DNA of 64,000 nt from Saccharospirillaceae bacterium. Lineage in GTDB: Bacteria; Pseudomonadota; Gammaproteobacteria; Pseudomonadales; Oceanobacteraceae. Location of the stretch: assembly GCA_022448365.1 (NCBI GenBank), contig JAKVCS010000007.1, forward strand, positions 36,839 through 100,838, written 5' to 3'. Both the position numbers and the translations under genes were made by a program. Numbering within the stretch: position 1 is the first letter of the stretch; every line of letters starts with the position of its first letter. Shown here piece after piece: positions 35,701 through 45,964 of this stretch. The notes beneath the pieces are model-generated. The model worked only from the letters and a program-made list of their open reading frames with translations. It did not search any database and was not told where the DNA came from.

Positions 35701-36840
35701 ATGATCTATCGTTTTTTATTGCCCATTCTGTTCGGCATCATCGCGGCATTAACCGTACTGAATCTGGCACCGGAATGGATTCTCCGGCAACCAGTCAGCC
35801 AGGCTACTAAACCATTGGAATCTGCGGCGATCCCACCGCAAAATCTGGGCGTGGTCAGTTATGCAGCCGCGGTTGATGCGGCCGCTCCGGCAGTTGTGAA
35901 TATTTACACCCGGAAAACCGTAAAACGTCAGCATCACCCAATTTTTGATGACCCCTATTTCAATCAGTTTCTGCGTGAAACACCGCAGCAAAGCGAACGA
36001 CTGAAATCCAGCCTCGGCTCCGGCGTTATCATGTCGTCCAGTGGCTATGTGCTGACCAACCATCACGTTATCCGCAGTGCCGATGAAATTGTGATTGCTT
36101 TGCGTGATGGCCGCGAAGCGCCAGCCATGTTAGTCGGCACCGACCCCGAGGCCGATCTGGCGTTACTGAAAATCACACTCGACAACCTGCCGGTGATTCA
36201 GGTGACGTCACAACGCAGTCAGAGTATTGGTGATGTGGTGCTGGCGATTGGCAATCCTTTTGGTGTTGGTCAGACAGTTACCATGGGAATTATTTCTGCC
36301 ATTGGCCGCAACCAACTGGGGCTGAATACCTACGAAAATTATATCCAGACCGACGCCGCGATAAATCCGGGTAACTCCGGCGGCGCACTGATTAATGCCT
36401 ATGGCGAGTTAGTGGGTATCAACACCGCCATTTATTCACAGTCCGGCGGCAGCGAAGGGATTGGTTTTGCCATTCCGGCAGAAACTGCCACTCAGGTATT
36501 GAATGATCTGGTAACGCACGGCGCAACCATTCGTGGCTGGCTTGGCATTGAAGTACAGGAAGCCAACCCGGAACTGCTGAAATTGCTGGGTTTACCGGAT
36601 GCGCTAAATGGGCTGATTGTTACCGGAATCTATCCGGGAGGCCCAGCCGAACAAGCCGGACTGGCGACTGGTGATATTCTCACCATGATTAATCGTCAAG
36701 ACTCTGCCAATGCTCAGCGGGCCATGAATCAGATAGCCGCTCTGCGTCCCGGCGACCGTGTCGATCTGGAATTATTACGTGCCGGTAAAATCATCCGCAC
36801 CAGCGCCATTGCAGGGTTGCGAGAGTCGCAAATGCAATAA
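35701..36840 (+). CDS. DegS/AlgW-type periplasmic serine protease
   Basis: 379 residues from ATG 35701. One N-terminal membrane segment (FLLPILFGIIAALTVL) anchors it in the inner membrane. The trypsin-like S1C triad is His in TNHHVI, Asp in DLALLKI and Ser in NPGNSGGALI. One PDZ domain follows (GLIVTGIYPGGPAEQAGLATGDIL). DegS/AlgW proteases cut the anti-sigma factor in the envelope-stress (sigma-E/AlgU) response. Position beside Nif3 supports AlgW, but DegS cannot be excluded. Confidence 0.88.
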   Translation: MIYRFLLPILFGIIAALTVLNLAPEWILRQPVSQATKPLESAAIPPQNLGVVSYAAAVDAAAPAVVNIYTRKTVKRQHHPIFDDPYFNQFLRETPQQSERLKSSLGSGVIMSSSGYVLTNHHVIRSADEIVIALRDGREAPAMLVGTDPEADLALLKITLDNLPVIQVTSQRSQSIGDVVLAIGNPFGVGQTVTMGIISAIGRNQLGLNTYENYIQTDAAINPGNSGGALINAYGELVGINTAIYSQSGGSEGIGFAIPAETATQVLNDLVTHGATIRGWLGIEVQEANPELLKLLGLPDALNGLIVTGIYPGGPAEQAGLATGDILTMINRQDSANAQRAMNQIAALRPGDRVDLELLRAGKIIRTSAIAGLRESQMQ

Positions 36841-37006
36841 CGGTCGTACTTGGGCTGACGCATCACCGTGTTGCGATACAGGCCAATGTATCAATTAAGC
36901 CCGGTGTTGTGACGTTTTAGCGCAAATGACCTGTTTGGTGTCATGATTCATCAACATCTGAATGGTACCTTTGTTCCACCTTAGTTCAGCAGGAGGAACA
37001 ATAACA

Positions 37007-37816
37007 ATGAAACTGATTAAATATATGACAGCCATGGTGCTGGGTGTCGCGGCAAGCGGAGTCATTGCATCCAGTAACCCCAGCGGGGTAAAACACCTGG
37101 CTTCATTAGATATCGCTTTACCGGCTTATGAAGATATCAGCACCACTCATCCGGTATTCGACTTCGACGGCGATGGCTGTTTGCCGAGCGCAGGGATTGG
37201 TCGTGACGGTGCGATGAATGGCGGCCTGAATACCAGTGGTGATTTAGGTGGCGGATGTCGTAAATCCGACTTTCTCAATTATTCCAATACCCTGCACCGT
37301 TATATGTGTAAGAACAGCAGTGGCGATCAATACTGCGTACACTTTTATTCGCTGTATTTTATGAAAGATCAGATAATAAGTAACGTTGGTGGCGGCCACC
37401 GTCACGATTGGGAACATGCTGCGGTCTGGACTAAAAATGGCGCTGTGACCCATGGCAGCTATAGCGCACATGGCGACCTGAACACCAAACCGGCTTCAGA
37501 ATTGCCGTTCGAAAATGGTCATCTGAAAATTGTCTATCATAAGGATGGCGGCCTGACTCATGCCCTGCGTTTTGCCAAATCAAACGAAGCAGCAGAAAAC
37601 CCATACGGCTATTGGGTATTACCACCGTTGGTCAGCTGGTACACAGTCACAGGTGACGGTGTAAGCAACTCCGAAATGCGTAATAAAATGAACAGCTATA
37701 ACTATGGTTCAGCCACGATTCCAATGAAAGACGGGAATTTTGTAGGCAACGTGAATAACTATAAACCTTCTGATTATCCAACCTTTACCCGTTCAGATAT
37801 GACAGCGTCACAATAA
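37007..37816 (+). CDS. Necrosis-inducing protein homologue (NPP1/NLP family)
   Basis: 269 residues from ATG 37007, which follows AGGAGGA. A signal peptide covers the first 21 residues. The NLP hallmark heptapeptide GHRHDWE lies at 130-136, preceded by a Cys-containing FDFDGDGCLPSAGIG segment and Cys84, Cys101 and Cys110. NLPs of plant pathogens bind membrane sphingolipids of eudicots; NLP-like proteins are also found in marine bacteria, where the target is not known. Secreted by inference. Confidence 0.88.
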   Translation: MKLIKYMTAMVLGVAASGVIASSNPSGVKHLASLDIALPAYEDISTTHPVFDFDGDGCLPSAGIGRDGAMNGGLNTSGDLGGGCRKSDFLNYSNTLHRYMCKNSSGDQYCVHFYSLYFMKDQIISNVGGGHRHDWEHAAVWTKNGAVTHGSYSAHGDLNTKPASELPFENGHLKIVYHKDGGLTHALRFAKSNEAAENPYGYWVLPPLVSWYTVTGDGVSNSEMRNKMNSYNYGSATIPMKDGNFVGNVNNYKPSDYPTFTRSDMTASQ

Positions 37817-37836
37817 TTCTGTTGCGATATAAAAAC

Positions 37837-37871
37837 AAAGCCGGCGTCAGAATATTCTGACGCCGGCTTTT
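37837..37871. terminator. Bidirectional terminator
   Basis: AAAGCCGGCGTCAGA and TCTGACGCCGGCTTT pair almost perfectly. T/A runs at both ends let it serve both the NLP gene and the YqaA gene. Confidence 0.85.
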
Positions 37872-37879
37872 ATTGCCTG

Positions 37880-38314
37880 TTAGCTGGCGATATAAAACAG
37901 TGCTACCAGCACCAGATACCGACCCAGCTTCGACAATAAAATCAGCCACCAGACTTTCTTCCAGGATGCTTTAAGCATACCGGCAATAAAAGTTAATGGA
38001 TCGCCAATCACCGGTACCCAGGCCAGTAATAAACTCCAGACGCCATACCTTTCGAACCATTGCTCAGCCCGCAACCAACCAAGACCACCAATTGTATTGC
38101 GTTGCTGTAGCCATTCATGGGCATAAAAACCCAGGCCATAATTCACATAACTACCCAGCGTATTGCCTGCTGTAGCAAACAACAGCGAAGACAGCGGTGA
38201 AAAACCCTGAGATAACATCACTAACAACAGCCATTCCGAACCCAAAGGCACCAGAGTTGCTGCGGCAAATGACAGGAAAAACAGGGCGGCGTAACCCGGT
38301 TCCAGCCATTCCAT
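37880..38314 (-). CDS. yqaA: YqaA family membrane protein
   Basis: 144 residues with four to five hydrophobic segments: ALFFLSFAAATLVPLGSEWLL, TAGNTLGSYVNYGLG, SLLLAWVPVIGDPLTFIAG and a C-terminal LVLVALFYIA. This is the short DedA-related YqaA type (VTT domain). Probable transporter of unknown substrate. It ends 9 bases after the shared terminator. Confidence 0.85.
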   Translation of the reverse strand: MEWLEPGYAALFFLSFAAATLVPLGSEWLLLVMLSQGFSPLSSLLFATAGNTLGSYVNYGLGFYAHEWLQQRNTIGGLGWLRAEQWFERYGVWSLLLAWVPVIGDPLTFIAGMLKASWKKVWWLILLSKLGRYLVLVALFYIAS

Positions 38315-38485
38315 TTATTCAGAAACTTCCAGATTTTCAGCTGGCCCGTTAACACAAGTTTCAAGCTCTGCCCGCTCAGCTTTAGATATATAGCGTGGCT
38401 TATTGGAGTTCTTCGGGGCCTCACGCTTCTGCGTTTTTTTCAGTTTTTTAGTGAGGATGGTTTTGATCTTTTTCTTCCGGTTCAT
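38315..38485 (-). CDS. DUF2986 small basic protein
   Basis: 56 residues from ATG 38485. The start MNRKKKIKTILTKKLKKTQ and the later RYISKAERAEL match the DUF2986 family of short basic proteins. It immediately precedes yqaA on the same strand, stop and start abutting. Function unknown. Confidence 0.7.
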   Translation of the reverse strand: MNRKKKIKTILTKKLKKTQKREAPKNSNKPRYISKAERAELETCVNGPAENLEVSE

Positions 38486-38616
38486 GGCGATATCTCTCGG
38501 TGACAGCCGCCATTGTAAAACATTCATAAGCGGCTGGAGAGCACAAAAAAGCGGACTGTTACAACGTCCGCTTGTTTGCTCTGAAACGATTCCCCGGTGT
38601 TGAGACAGGAACTATC

Positions 38617-39819
38617 TCATATCTCAACGACATCAAACGGCACCAGCGGATTGACATCCGCGTCATAGTCGATGCCCTTAATACCAAAGCCAAACAGCTT
38701 TAAGAACTCGTCTTTGTATTCCTGATAGTCGGTTAACTCGCGCAGGTTGTCGTCCGTCAATGTTGGCCACAGCGCTTTGCAGTGTGACTGCACGTCTTCG
38801 CGTAATTCCCAATCATCCAGGCGCAGCCGGTTATTGTCGTCCACTTCGGGCGCGATACCGTCAGTGCGGAATAAACGCTCGCGGAACATGCGGTTGATCT
38901 GCTCGATACACCCTTCGTGAATATCCAGTTCACGCATTTTCTTGAACGACATAGCGATGTACAACGGCATCACCGGAATCGCCGAGCTGGCCTGGGTCAC
39001 TACGCTTTTTAATACCGCAACGTTGGATGAACCACCAATCTTTTTCATCTCGATATCAATCGCATGAGCGGCACGATCCAGATCTTTTTTCGCTTCACCT
39101 AAAGCACCGTTCCAGTAGATCGGCCAGGTAATTTCGGTACCGATATAGCTGTAGGCGACGGTCTTACAGCCGTCCGCCAGTACACCGGCTTCTGCCAGTG
39201 CCGACATCCACAGTTCCCAATCCTGACCGCCCATGACGGTAACGGTATCCGCAATTTCCTGCTCGGAAGCCGGTTCTACCTCGGCTTCAAACAAGGTGTC
39301 TTTATTGGTATCGACAGCGGTGGCTTTGTACACATCACCCATAGGCTTCAGTGCTGAACGAATCACTTCACCGGAATCCGGCAGCTTACGTACCGGCGAT
39401 GCCAGGGAATACACCACCATATCCACCTGACCCAAATCGTCTTTTATCAGTTCGATGGTTTTGGCTTTGGCTTCGTGGCTGAACGCGTCACCATTTAAGC
39501 TTTTGGAATACAGACCTGCTTCGTGCGCCAGCTTGTCGAACGCTGCTGAGTTATGCCAACCTGCAGTACCGGCTTTTTTCTCAGTCGCTGGTTTTTCGAA
39601 GAACACCCCGACAGTCGCCGCACCAGAACCAAACGCAGCAGTGATGCGAGAGGCCAGACCGTAGCCACTGGAAGACCCGATCACCAACACCTTCTTCGGG
39701 CCATTGCTGATATCACCCTGTGCTTTGGTGATAGCAATCTGTTCCTGAACGTTGGCTTCACAGCCAACCGGATGCGTGGTGGTACAAATAAAACCGCGGA
39801 TCTTTGGCTTAATAATCAT
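38617..39819 (-). CDS. fabV: Enoyl-ACP reductase FabV
   Basis: 400 residues. N terminus [24 protein letters not shown]-binding [15 protein letters not shown], and the FabV catalytic pair Tyr235 and Lys244 in [12 protein letters not shown] (Tyr-x8-Lys), with numbering as in the characterised enzymes. Catalyses the last step of fatty-acid elongation, trans-2-enoyl-ACP to acyl-ACP. FabV enzymes are known for low sensitivity to triclosan. Lone gene between DUF2986 and the alkylsulfatase. Confidence 0.95.
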   Translation of the reverse strand: MIIKPKIRGFICTTTHPVGCEANVQEQIAITKAQGDISNGPKKVLVIGSSSGYGLASRITAAFGSGAATVGVFFEKPATEKKAGTAGWHNSAAFDKLAHEAGLYSKSLNGDAFSHEAKAKTIELIKDDLGQVDMVVYSLASPVRKLPDSGEVIRSALKPMGDVYKATAVDTNKDTLFEAEVEPASEQEIADTVTVMGGQDWELWMSALAEAGVLADGCKTVAYSYIGTEITWPIYWNGALGEAKKDLDRAAHAIDIEMKKIGGSSNVAVLKSVVTQASSAIPVMPLYIAMSFKKMRELDIHEGCIEQINRMFRERLFRTDGIAPEVDDNNRLRLDDWELREDVQSHCKALWPTLTDDNLRELTDYQEYKDEFLKLFGFGIKGIDYDADVNPLVPFDVVEI

Positions 39820-40098
39820 ACGATGTCCTTATGAAACTTAACGGGTGAAACTCAATGGCTGGCAGTATAGCGCCCAGCTGTGACAGTTTTTCATCAAAGC
39901 GGCCAGCTTATAGCAGTCATACGACGACGAGAAGTCGAAACAACTGTTCCTGTGCGTCAATTGTGGATTACGCACAGAACGACTCAATGACCTGGCCGTT
40001 TAAGACGAAAAGCTGGCCAGATCAAACCACAGCATCAACCCGCTACTGACATACACTGAGATTATCGAAATAAGAGATAACATCAGGATATCAGCACT

Positions 40099-42123
40099 AT
40101 GAGATCAATCCGCCCTTCCCATCTTTTAAACCGCTTGCGCCTTTCTGAAAAGGTCAGCATTGTTGCTCTATCAGCCGCGATATTGGCCGGTTGCAATAAC
40201 TCCACTGACGTCAGCCCAGCTGCTGACAGCGCCTCATACCAAGCTGCCAGTCACTTTACGCTCGCAGCTAACCAGGCAGTTGCCAGTCGCTTACCGATTG
40301 CCGATCGAGAGGATTTCCAGCAAGCCAGCCGAGGCCTGATTGCCAAACCTGAAACACTGGAAGTACGCAACGACCAGGGCGAAATCATCTGGCGTATTGC
40401 CGATTACGATTTTGTTCAAGGCGACGCTCCCGCCAGTGTCAACCCCAGTCTGTGGCGTCAGGCCAAGTTAAATAACATTCACGGTTTGTTCGAAGTGGTA
40501 CCGGGGGTTTACCAGCTGCGTGGTTTCGATTTATCCAATATGACCCTGATTGAAGGTGACAGTGGCTGGATTGTCATTGACCCTCTGACGGCGAAAGAAA
40601 CAGCCGCATTTGCGATGGATTTCGCCATGCAGCACCTGAACAACAAACCCATCTCTGCCATCCTGTTTACCCACAGCCATATTGATCACTTTGGCGGCGT
40701 GCTGGGTTTAATCGATCGCGCCAAAGATAAGAATATTCCAGTAATTGCACCCCATGGTTTTCTTGAAGAAGCCACCAGCGAAAATATTATTGCCGGTACC
40801 GCGATGAGCCGTCGTGCCAGCTTTATGTATGGCAAAGAACTGCCACGCAATGAAGTTGGTCATGTCGGATCAGGACTGGGGAAAAGCCCGGCATTCGGCA
40901 CTTTTGGTGTGATTGAACCCAATACCATTATTGATACCACTGGCACCAAACTCAATGTTGATGGCGTGCCATTTATTTTTCAGTTCACACCAGAATCCGA
41001 AGCTCCGGCTGAAATGGCGTTTTATCTGCCACAACACAAAGCCTTTTGTGGCGCTGAAATCGTCTCGCGTAATATGCACAATCTCTACACGTTACGTGGT
41101 GCTAAGGTGCGGGATGCACGCAAATGGAGTGCCTATATCAATGAAGCAAAAGAATTATTTGCCGACGCGGATACCTATTTTGCCAGCCATCATTGGCCAA
41201 TCTGGGGACAGGAGAAAATTCAGACGTTTCTGAGTCAGCAACGCGATACCTACAAATACATTCATGATCAGACCGTGCGTTATTTAAATAACGGTTTAAA
41301 TGGGGGCGAAATCGCCGAGCGCATTCAATTACCTCAGTCGCTTGCCATGAACTTTTCTAATCGGGGTTATTACGGCACCTTAAAACATAACAGCCGGGCG
41401 GTGTATCAGGCATATATGGGGTGGTACGACGCTAACCCAGCTCACTTAGATCCATTGCCAGCAAGCCAAAGCGCCAGTCGTTATGTTGAATTAGCCGGAG
41501 GCGCTGAGGCTTTGTTAGCCCAAGCGCAAAAAAGTGTGAACACCGGCGAATATCGTTGGGCTGCAGAGATACTGAATCATCTGGTATACGCCCAACCGGA
41601 TAACCAGCCCGCTAAAAATTTATTAGCTGCCAGCTATGATCAGCTCGGCTTTCAAGCGGAGTCAGGCCCATGGCGGGATGTGTATTTATCGGCTGCGAAA
41701 GAATTGCGCGAAGGCACCAGTCAGAACGCGCTGGATATCACCAAGATGAAAGATGTGATGATGCATTCACCCGTCAGTAATTTTTTCGATTCCATGTCAG
41801 TACGACTAAAAGCCGAAGACGCAGAGGATAAAGACTGGCGCATCGCCATTAACTTTCCGGATCTGAAAGAAGCGCATTTATTGTGGCTTGAAAATTCCGT
41901 TATGCATCATCGTCCACTGCGCACAAATGATCAGGCAGATGCCACGTTAAACGTCGAGCATGAATTATTTGTTGATATGCTGTTGGGTGCCGCGGGCATT
42001 AAAGAAACTCTGTTTTCAGATCGATTGACCATTGATGGCAGCACGTTGGATTTGGTCCGTTTCTTCGCCTTATTCGAAAAACCGAAAAATAACTTCCCGA
42101 TCGTCACACCCGTACAATTGTAA
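40099..42123 (+). CDS. Alkyl sulfatase, MBL-fold (SdsA/BDS1-like), lipoprotein
   Basis: 674 residues. A lipoprotein signal ends LAGC (about residue 32). The metallo-beta-lactamase domain holds the metal motif THSHIDHFGG and later FCGAEIVSRN and FASHHWPIWG. A helical dimerisation domain (AEILNHLVYAQPDNQPAKNLL) and a C-terminal SCP2-like domain follow, the SdsA/YjcS layout. It cleaves sulfate from alkyl sulfates. It reads toward a minus-strand gene group (AraC regulator at its 3' side). Confidence 0.9.
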   Translation: MRSIRPSHLLNRLRLSEKVSIVALSAAILAGCNNSTDVSPAADSASYQAASHFTLAANQAVASRLPIADREDFQQASRGLIAKPETLEVRNDQGEIIWRIADYDFVQGDAPASVNPSLWRQAKLNNIHGLFEVVPGVYQLRGFDLSNMTLIEGDSGWIVIDPLTAKETAAFAMDFAMQHLNNKPISAILFTHSHIDHFGGVLGLIDRAKDKNIPVIAPHGFLEEATSENIIAGTAMSRRASFMYGKELPRNEVGHVGSGLGKSPAFGTFGVIEPNTIIDTTGTKLNVDGVPFIFQFTPESEAPAEMAFYLPQHKAFCGAEIVSRNMHNLYTLRGAKVRDARKWSAYINEAKELFADADTYFASHHWPIWGQEKIQTFLSQQRDTYKYIHDQTVRYLNNGLNGGEIAERIQLPQSLAMNFSNRGYYGTLKHNSRAVYQAYMGWYDANPAHLDPLPASQSASRYVELAGGAEALLAQAQKSVNTGEYRWAAEILNHLVYAQPDNQPAKNLLAASYDQLGFQAESGPWRDVYLSAAKELREGTSQNALDITKMKDVMMHSPVSNFFDSMSVRLKAEDAEDKDWRIAINFPDLKEAHLLWLENSVMHHRPLRTNDQADATLNVEHELFVDMLLGAAGIKETLFSDRLTIDGSTLDLVRFFALFEKPKNNFPIVTPVQL

Positions 42124-42133
42124 GACGAAACAA

Positions 42134-43138
42134 TTATCGGCGCTTAAAATCACCGGGCTTTTGCCCGGTCCAGCGCTGAAATGCGCGGCTGAAATTACTG
42201 CTGTCGCTAAAACCTGCACGCAGTGCCACTTCACGAGTACTCAACCCCTGCTCCAATAAACGACAGGCCAGTTGCTGGCGTACCCGTTGCAGACATTCAC
42301 GGAAACTGGTTTTTTCTTCACTGAGATAACGACGCAAGGAGCGCTCGCTTAAATCAAACTGTTTCGCCAGGTCTTCAAGGCTGGGTTCGCCCGCTTCCAG
42401 TCTGGCCAGAATGCTCTGCTCGACTCGCGCGCGCCAGCCCAATGCCTGTAATTGATGCAGATATTTTTTTACCAGAGTTTCATTGGTTTCACGTAACTCC
42501 GCATTACCCATCACCTGAGTGTCTTTTAATTTCTGTCGCGAAAACCATAAACAGTTGGTACTCGCCGCAAAACGCACCTGGTCGGTGAAAACAGGCTGCC
42601 ACGGCATACTACTGGCTGGTTGGCTGCGAATGAATTCCGCACCAACAACCAGGTCAGGTCGCCCGGTTAACTGCCTCGCCAGATTTGCCATGGCAGCAAA
42701 AAAAGCTTCCGTCGCCATCGGGCTGATGGTGACTTCCGCCAACGGATCAACGGCAAAGCCGATACGATCGGGTTGATGTACCAGCCTTACATTGACGGTG
42801 TTAGACACCAGCGCGTGATACTCCGCCAACTTTTCAATAGCCTGCAACATGGTGTCGCAGGTCATAACCACCAGTCCCAGAGCACGGAAATGCATCGGTT
42901 GGGCAAACCGCGCGACTTCCAGGCCAAAAGCGGGATTAGCCGTAGCCGCCTCAGCCAATTGCCAGAGCCGGGTCATACACTGAATTTCAATCCGACCGTC
43001 GGGGTTCTTCTGAAGTTGCTCGCGGTCGATTCCCGCTTGCTGAAATAAAGGCTGAGGGTTGATGTTGTGCTGCTCCAACGCCTGAGCAATTGCCAGAGGC
43101 CAGGCGGCGATCGTCGAAAACGACTGGGCTCTGGCCAT
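42134..43138 (-). CDS. AraC-family transcriptional regulator
   Basis: 334 residues. An arabinose-binding-like N-terminal domain with the motif PMHFRALGLVVMTCDTM is followed by a C-terminal AraC helix-turn-helix pair (LEDLAKQFDLSERSLRRYLSEE and LSTREVALRAGFSDSSNFSRAFQRW). Such regulators respond to small molecules. It is last of three co-directional genes after a symporter, so it could control that transporter. The alkylsulfatase gene lies convergent. Confidence 0.88.
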   Translation of the reverse strand: MARAQSFSTIAAWPLAIAQALEQHNINPQPLFQQAGIDREQLQKNPDGRIEIQCMTRLWQLAEAATANPAFGLEVARFAQPMHFRALGLVVMTCDTMLQAIEKLAEYHALVSNTVNVRLVHQPDRIGFAVDPLAEVTISPMATEAFFAAMANLARQLTGRPDLVVGAEFIRSQPASSMPWQPVFTDQVRFAASTNCLWFSRQKLKDTQVMGNAELRETNETLVKKYLHQLQALGWRARVEQSILARLEAGEPSLEDLAKQFDLSERSLRRYLSEEKTSFRECLQRVRQQLACRLLEQGLSTREVALRAGFSDSSNFSRAFQRWTGQKPGDFKRR

Positions 43139-43144
43139 CAGAAA

Positions 43145-43942
43145 TCAGGACTCCTTTTGCCCGGCGGGTTGCTGTGGCAACGATTGTTTTACCGCGGCAA
43201 GCCATTGCTGCAGTGTCTGATTCTGGTAAAGCGAAATAAGTTCGCGAATGCCGTCATTCGGAGTACTGCGATAGGTGTATAACAGAAATTCCTGAATTTC
43301 GTTCTGCAGTGTTTGCTGCCAGTTTTCCGCAGGCTGCCAGTCTTTCAGTACCGCCTCTAACTGTGCATACACCGAGGTACGGGTCAGAAGCATAAAATCA
43401 GAAAAACGCATCGCGTTATCCAATTCCTGTAGCACCGCTAAACGCGCAGCAGCTGGCGGTTGGGTCCGCAATTTTTGCACGTATGCCTGAAAAGCCTCGC
43501 TGCCTTGGTCAGAAACGGCACTGCTTTCTTTAACACGGGCATCCTGCAAACGTGCGTCGTTCAACAACTGTTGCAACGCCAACAGCGAGTCATCACTGGC
43601 ACTTTCCAGCGCTTGCTGCAGCTGACCTTCAATCAACTGTGGGTTCCAGAGTTGAGCAACACGACTGGCAACCTGATATTGGTATCCAAGTGCAGCTTGT
43701 TGATCATTTAACGCCTGCTGCGCCAGATTACGTGCCTGCAGGCTTAACCCGGTTAAGCCAGACAACTGCACAATATCCTGGCGTAATAGCTGCCGTTGTT
43801 TCTGCGACTGCTGTTCCGGTGTTAACCCGGAGGGTTGCTGTAGCACGGGCGAATCAATAACCGAGATGGCATCCGCTTCAGCCTGCACCAAAGACACAGA
43901 GGCAACGAACAGAGCTGCCGTCAGAGGTTTTACTATATTCAC
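43145..43942 (-). CDS. Exported protein of unknown function
   Basis: 265 residues from a probable GTG start at 43942 with CGGAG upstream; a GTG at 43963 is also possible and would overlap the symporter stop. The N terminus is a signal peptide (MNIVKPLTAALFVASVSLVQA). The rest is helical and rich in Gln and Ala, with a C-terminal FLLYTYRSTPNDGIRELISLY segment that faintly recalls DUF2059-type periplasmic proteins. It sits between the symporter and the AraC gene. Confidence 0.55.
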   Translation of the reverse strand: MNIVKPLTAALFVASVSLVQAEADAISVIDSPVLQQPSGLTPEQQSQKQRQLLRQDIVQLSGLTGLSLQARNLAQQALNDQQAALGYQYQVASRVAQLWNPQLIEGQLQQALESASDDSLLALQQLLNDARLQDARVKESSAVSDQGSEAFQAYVQKLRTQPPAAARLAVLQELDNAMRFSDFMLLTRTSVYAQLEAVLKDWQPAENWQQTLQNEIQEFLLYTYRSTPNDGIRELISLYQNQTLQQWLAAVKQSLPQQPAGQKES

Positions 43943-43959
43943 ATTGGCTCCGAATCGAA

Positions 43960-45237
43960 TCACTGAGCGACTCCGGCCTTAGGATCATTAAATACGTTTT
44001 TATCAATGCCTTTATCACTGTTAGCAACAGTAACCGACACCATGGCATCACCGGTAACATTCACCGCAGTACGAATCATATCGAGGATACGATCGACACC
44101 AATAATCAGCGCGATCCCTTCAACCGGCAATCCGACCTGTTGCAGCACCATCGCCAGAGTCACCAAACCAACACCCGGTACACCAGCCGTACCAATGGAT
44201 GCCAACATGGCTGTCACAATCACCAACAGGTAGTCCGTCAGTGCCAGATCGAGATTAAACGCCTGGGCAATAAACACTGTAGCCACACCCTGCATGATCG
44301 CAGTGCCGTCCATATTGATGGTTGCACCTAATGGCACGGCGAACGATGCAACCCGGTTTTCAACCCCAAGACGCTGCTTAACCGTGCGCAAGGTAATTGG
44401 CAGTGTGGCATTGCTTGAAGCCGTGCTGAAAGCGAACAATTGTGTATTACGCATCTTGTGCATAAAGGTCACGGGCGACAAACCCGTAAAGGTTTTCAGT
44501 AGCAGCGGATATACCACAAACGCATGCAGGGCTAACGCACCAACGACCGTCAACATGTAGATTGCCAGGTCACCGATGGTACCCAGCCCCTGTTTTGCGA
44601 ACAGACTGAACAACAGCGCAAACACGCCGTACGGCGCCAGCGACATCAACAGAGTCACCAGCTTCATCAGGACTTCGTTCCAATTATTGAAGGCCGCACC
44701 AATACGGTCTCCGGCTTCTCCGGCACGACCGATAGCAATACCAATCAGCACAGCAAACACGATGACCTGCAGCATTTTTCCTTCAGCCATGGCAGCAATT
44801 GGATTGGTTGGAAAAATATTGATCAAGACCTGTTTCAGCGAGGTTTCTGCCGGTGCCTTGTAATTGGCATCGGTTTCAAGCGATACACCAGAACCGGGTT
44901 CAATCAGGGTAGCGAGGAATAACGCCAACGAAATTGCCATGCCTGTGGTCAGAATATACAGACCAATGGTTTTTAAACTCAGTACCCCCAAGCTGCTCTG
45001 ATCTTTCAGGTGGCAAACACCACACACCAGGGAGACAAATACCAACGGCACCACCAACACTTTTAAGCTGGCGACAAAAATTTTGCCAATAACAAAGAAC
45101 ACACCATTGGCGAGAATATCGTCGAGGACATAACGCAGGGTTTCATTCAACGTTTCATCCGCAAGCAGAACCTGAGTGATACTGCCGAGCACCACCGCCA
45201 GTAGCATGGCTATCAGAATTCGTTTGGTCAGATTCAT
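43960..45237 (-). CDS. Dicarboxylate/amino acid:cation symporter (DAACS)
   Basis: 425 residues with eight predicted hydrophobic helices. The re-entrant motifs are present: FSTASSNATLPITLR (serine-rich) and ATINMDGTAIMQGVATVFIAQ, followed by GTAGVPGVGLV. These are the GltP/DctA-type substrate-binding signatures for glutamate or C4-dicarboxylates. Substrate unresolved. First of a three-gene group with the periplasmic protein and the AraC regulator. Confidence 0.88.
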   Translation of the reverse strand: MNLTKRILIAMLLAVVLGSITQVLLADETLNETLRYVLDDILANGVFFVIGKIFVASLKVLVVPLVFVSLVCGVCHLKDQSSLGVLSLKTIGLYILTTGMAISLALFLATLIEPGSGVSLETDANYKAPAETSLKQVLINIFPTNPIAAMAEGKMLQVIVFAVLIGIAIGRAGEAGDRIGAAFNNWNEVLMKLVTLLMSLAPYGVFALLFSLFAKQGLGTIGDLAIYMLTVVGALALHAFVVYPLLLKTFTGLSPVTFMHKMRNTQLFAFSTASSNATLPITLRTVKQRLGVENRVASFAVPLGATINMDGTAIMQGVATVFIAQAFNLDLALTDYLLVIVTAMLASIGTAGVPGVGLVTLAMVLQQVGLPVEGIALIIGVDRILDMIRTAVNVTGDAMVSVTVANSDKGIDKNVFNDPKAGVAQ

Positions 45238-45515
45238 ATCAGGTTCCTTGTTGGTCTGTTTTTATTTTTCGATTCTATAGACAACTAACGATTATTTTTC
45301 AGCCGCCGGAGCAGTGGGCAGAACATGGCCCTTGATCCTACCGCAACATCCTGTTGCCACGTTAAAAAACAATCATCAGTCATCTATCTCGTAAAGCGTA
45401 AGCGAAGATGCCAGAACAAGGCATAGAATTCACGAGCAAGCGCAGTTTATAAACCATAAATGAGCATTGAGAGCGAATTGTTAACGCAGTAATGGCGATG
45501 CAGCTAGCTTTACAA

Positions 45516-45890
45516 TTACTTCTTCTTTTTCGGCTTCAGGTACTTGGAAATACCCTGGAACCACATTACCAGAGACAGGTCACCCGAGATGACAATATTT
45601 TTGTCCTGAATACCTTTCATAAAGGCATTTTTGTCTTTCGACGTCAGGATTGCCAATCCGGTTTCCGCATCTTTAAAGCTAATGGTGAATTTTGGCTCTT
45701 TATGGGCTTTGCCTTTCGTTTTCACCTTCTTATCTTTGATAACGTACTGTCGTACGATGCCAGCACCTTCGGTTTGCAACTGAAACGCGAAGTCCTTGCC
45801 TTCCAGTTGCTTCTGGAAGTCAGGGTTATTTTTAGCGCCTTTTTTCATCAGCAGACCTAAAGCCCACAATAACAGACGGAACTTAATCAT
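45516..45890 (-). CDS. SCP2 sterol-transfer domain protein
   Basis: 124 residues from ATG 45890, preceded by GAGGAAAC. One hydrophobic segment near the N terminus (LLLWALGLLM). The SCP2-like region includes FTISFKDAETGLAILTSKDKNAFMKGIQ and IVISGDLSLVMWF; the tail is Lys-rich. Binds lipid-like ligands in the family. It is not part of a visible operon. Confidence 0.7.
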   Translation of the reverse strand: MIKFRLLLWALGLLMKKGAKNNPDFQKQLEGKDFAFQLQTEGAGIVRQYVIKDKKVKTKGKAHKEPKFTISFKDAETGLAILTSKDKNAFMKGIQDKNIVISGDLSLVMWFQGISKYLKPKKKK

Positions 45891-45964
45891 CAGGAGTTTC
45901 CTCAATTACATCGGAATGAGTTGTCGCTCGTTAGCCACCAAACTGGATAGAGAGCGTTTCGACA

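Noticed and set aside
43145..43942. Lipase chaperone (LifO)
   Set aside because: The helical, Gln-rich composition is similar but the conserved chaperone motif is absent and no lipase gene is adjacent.
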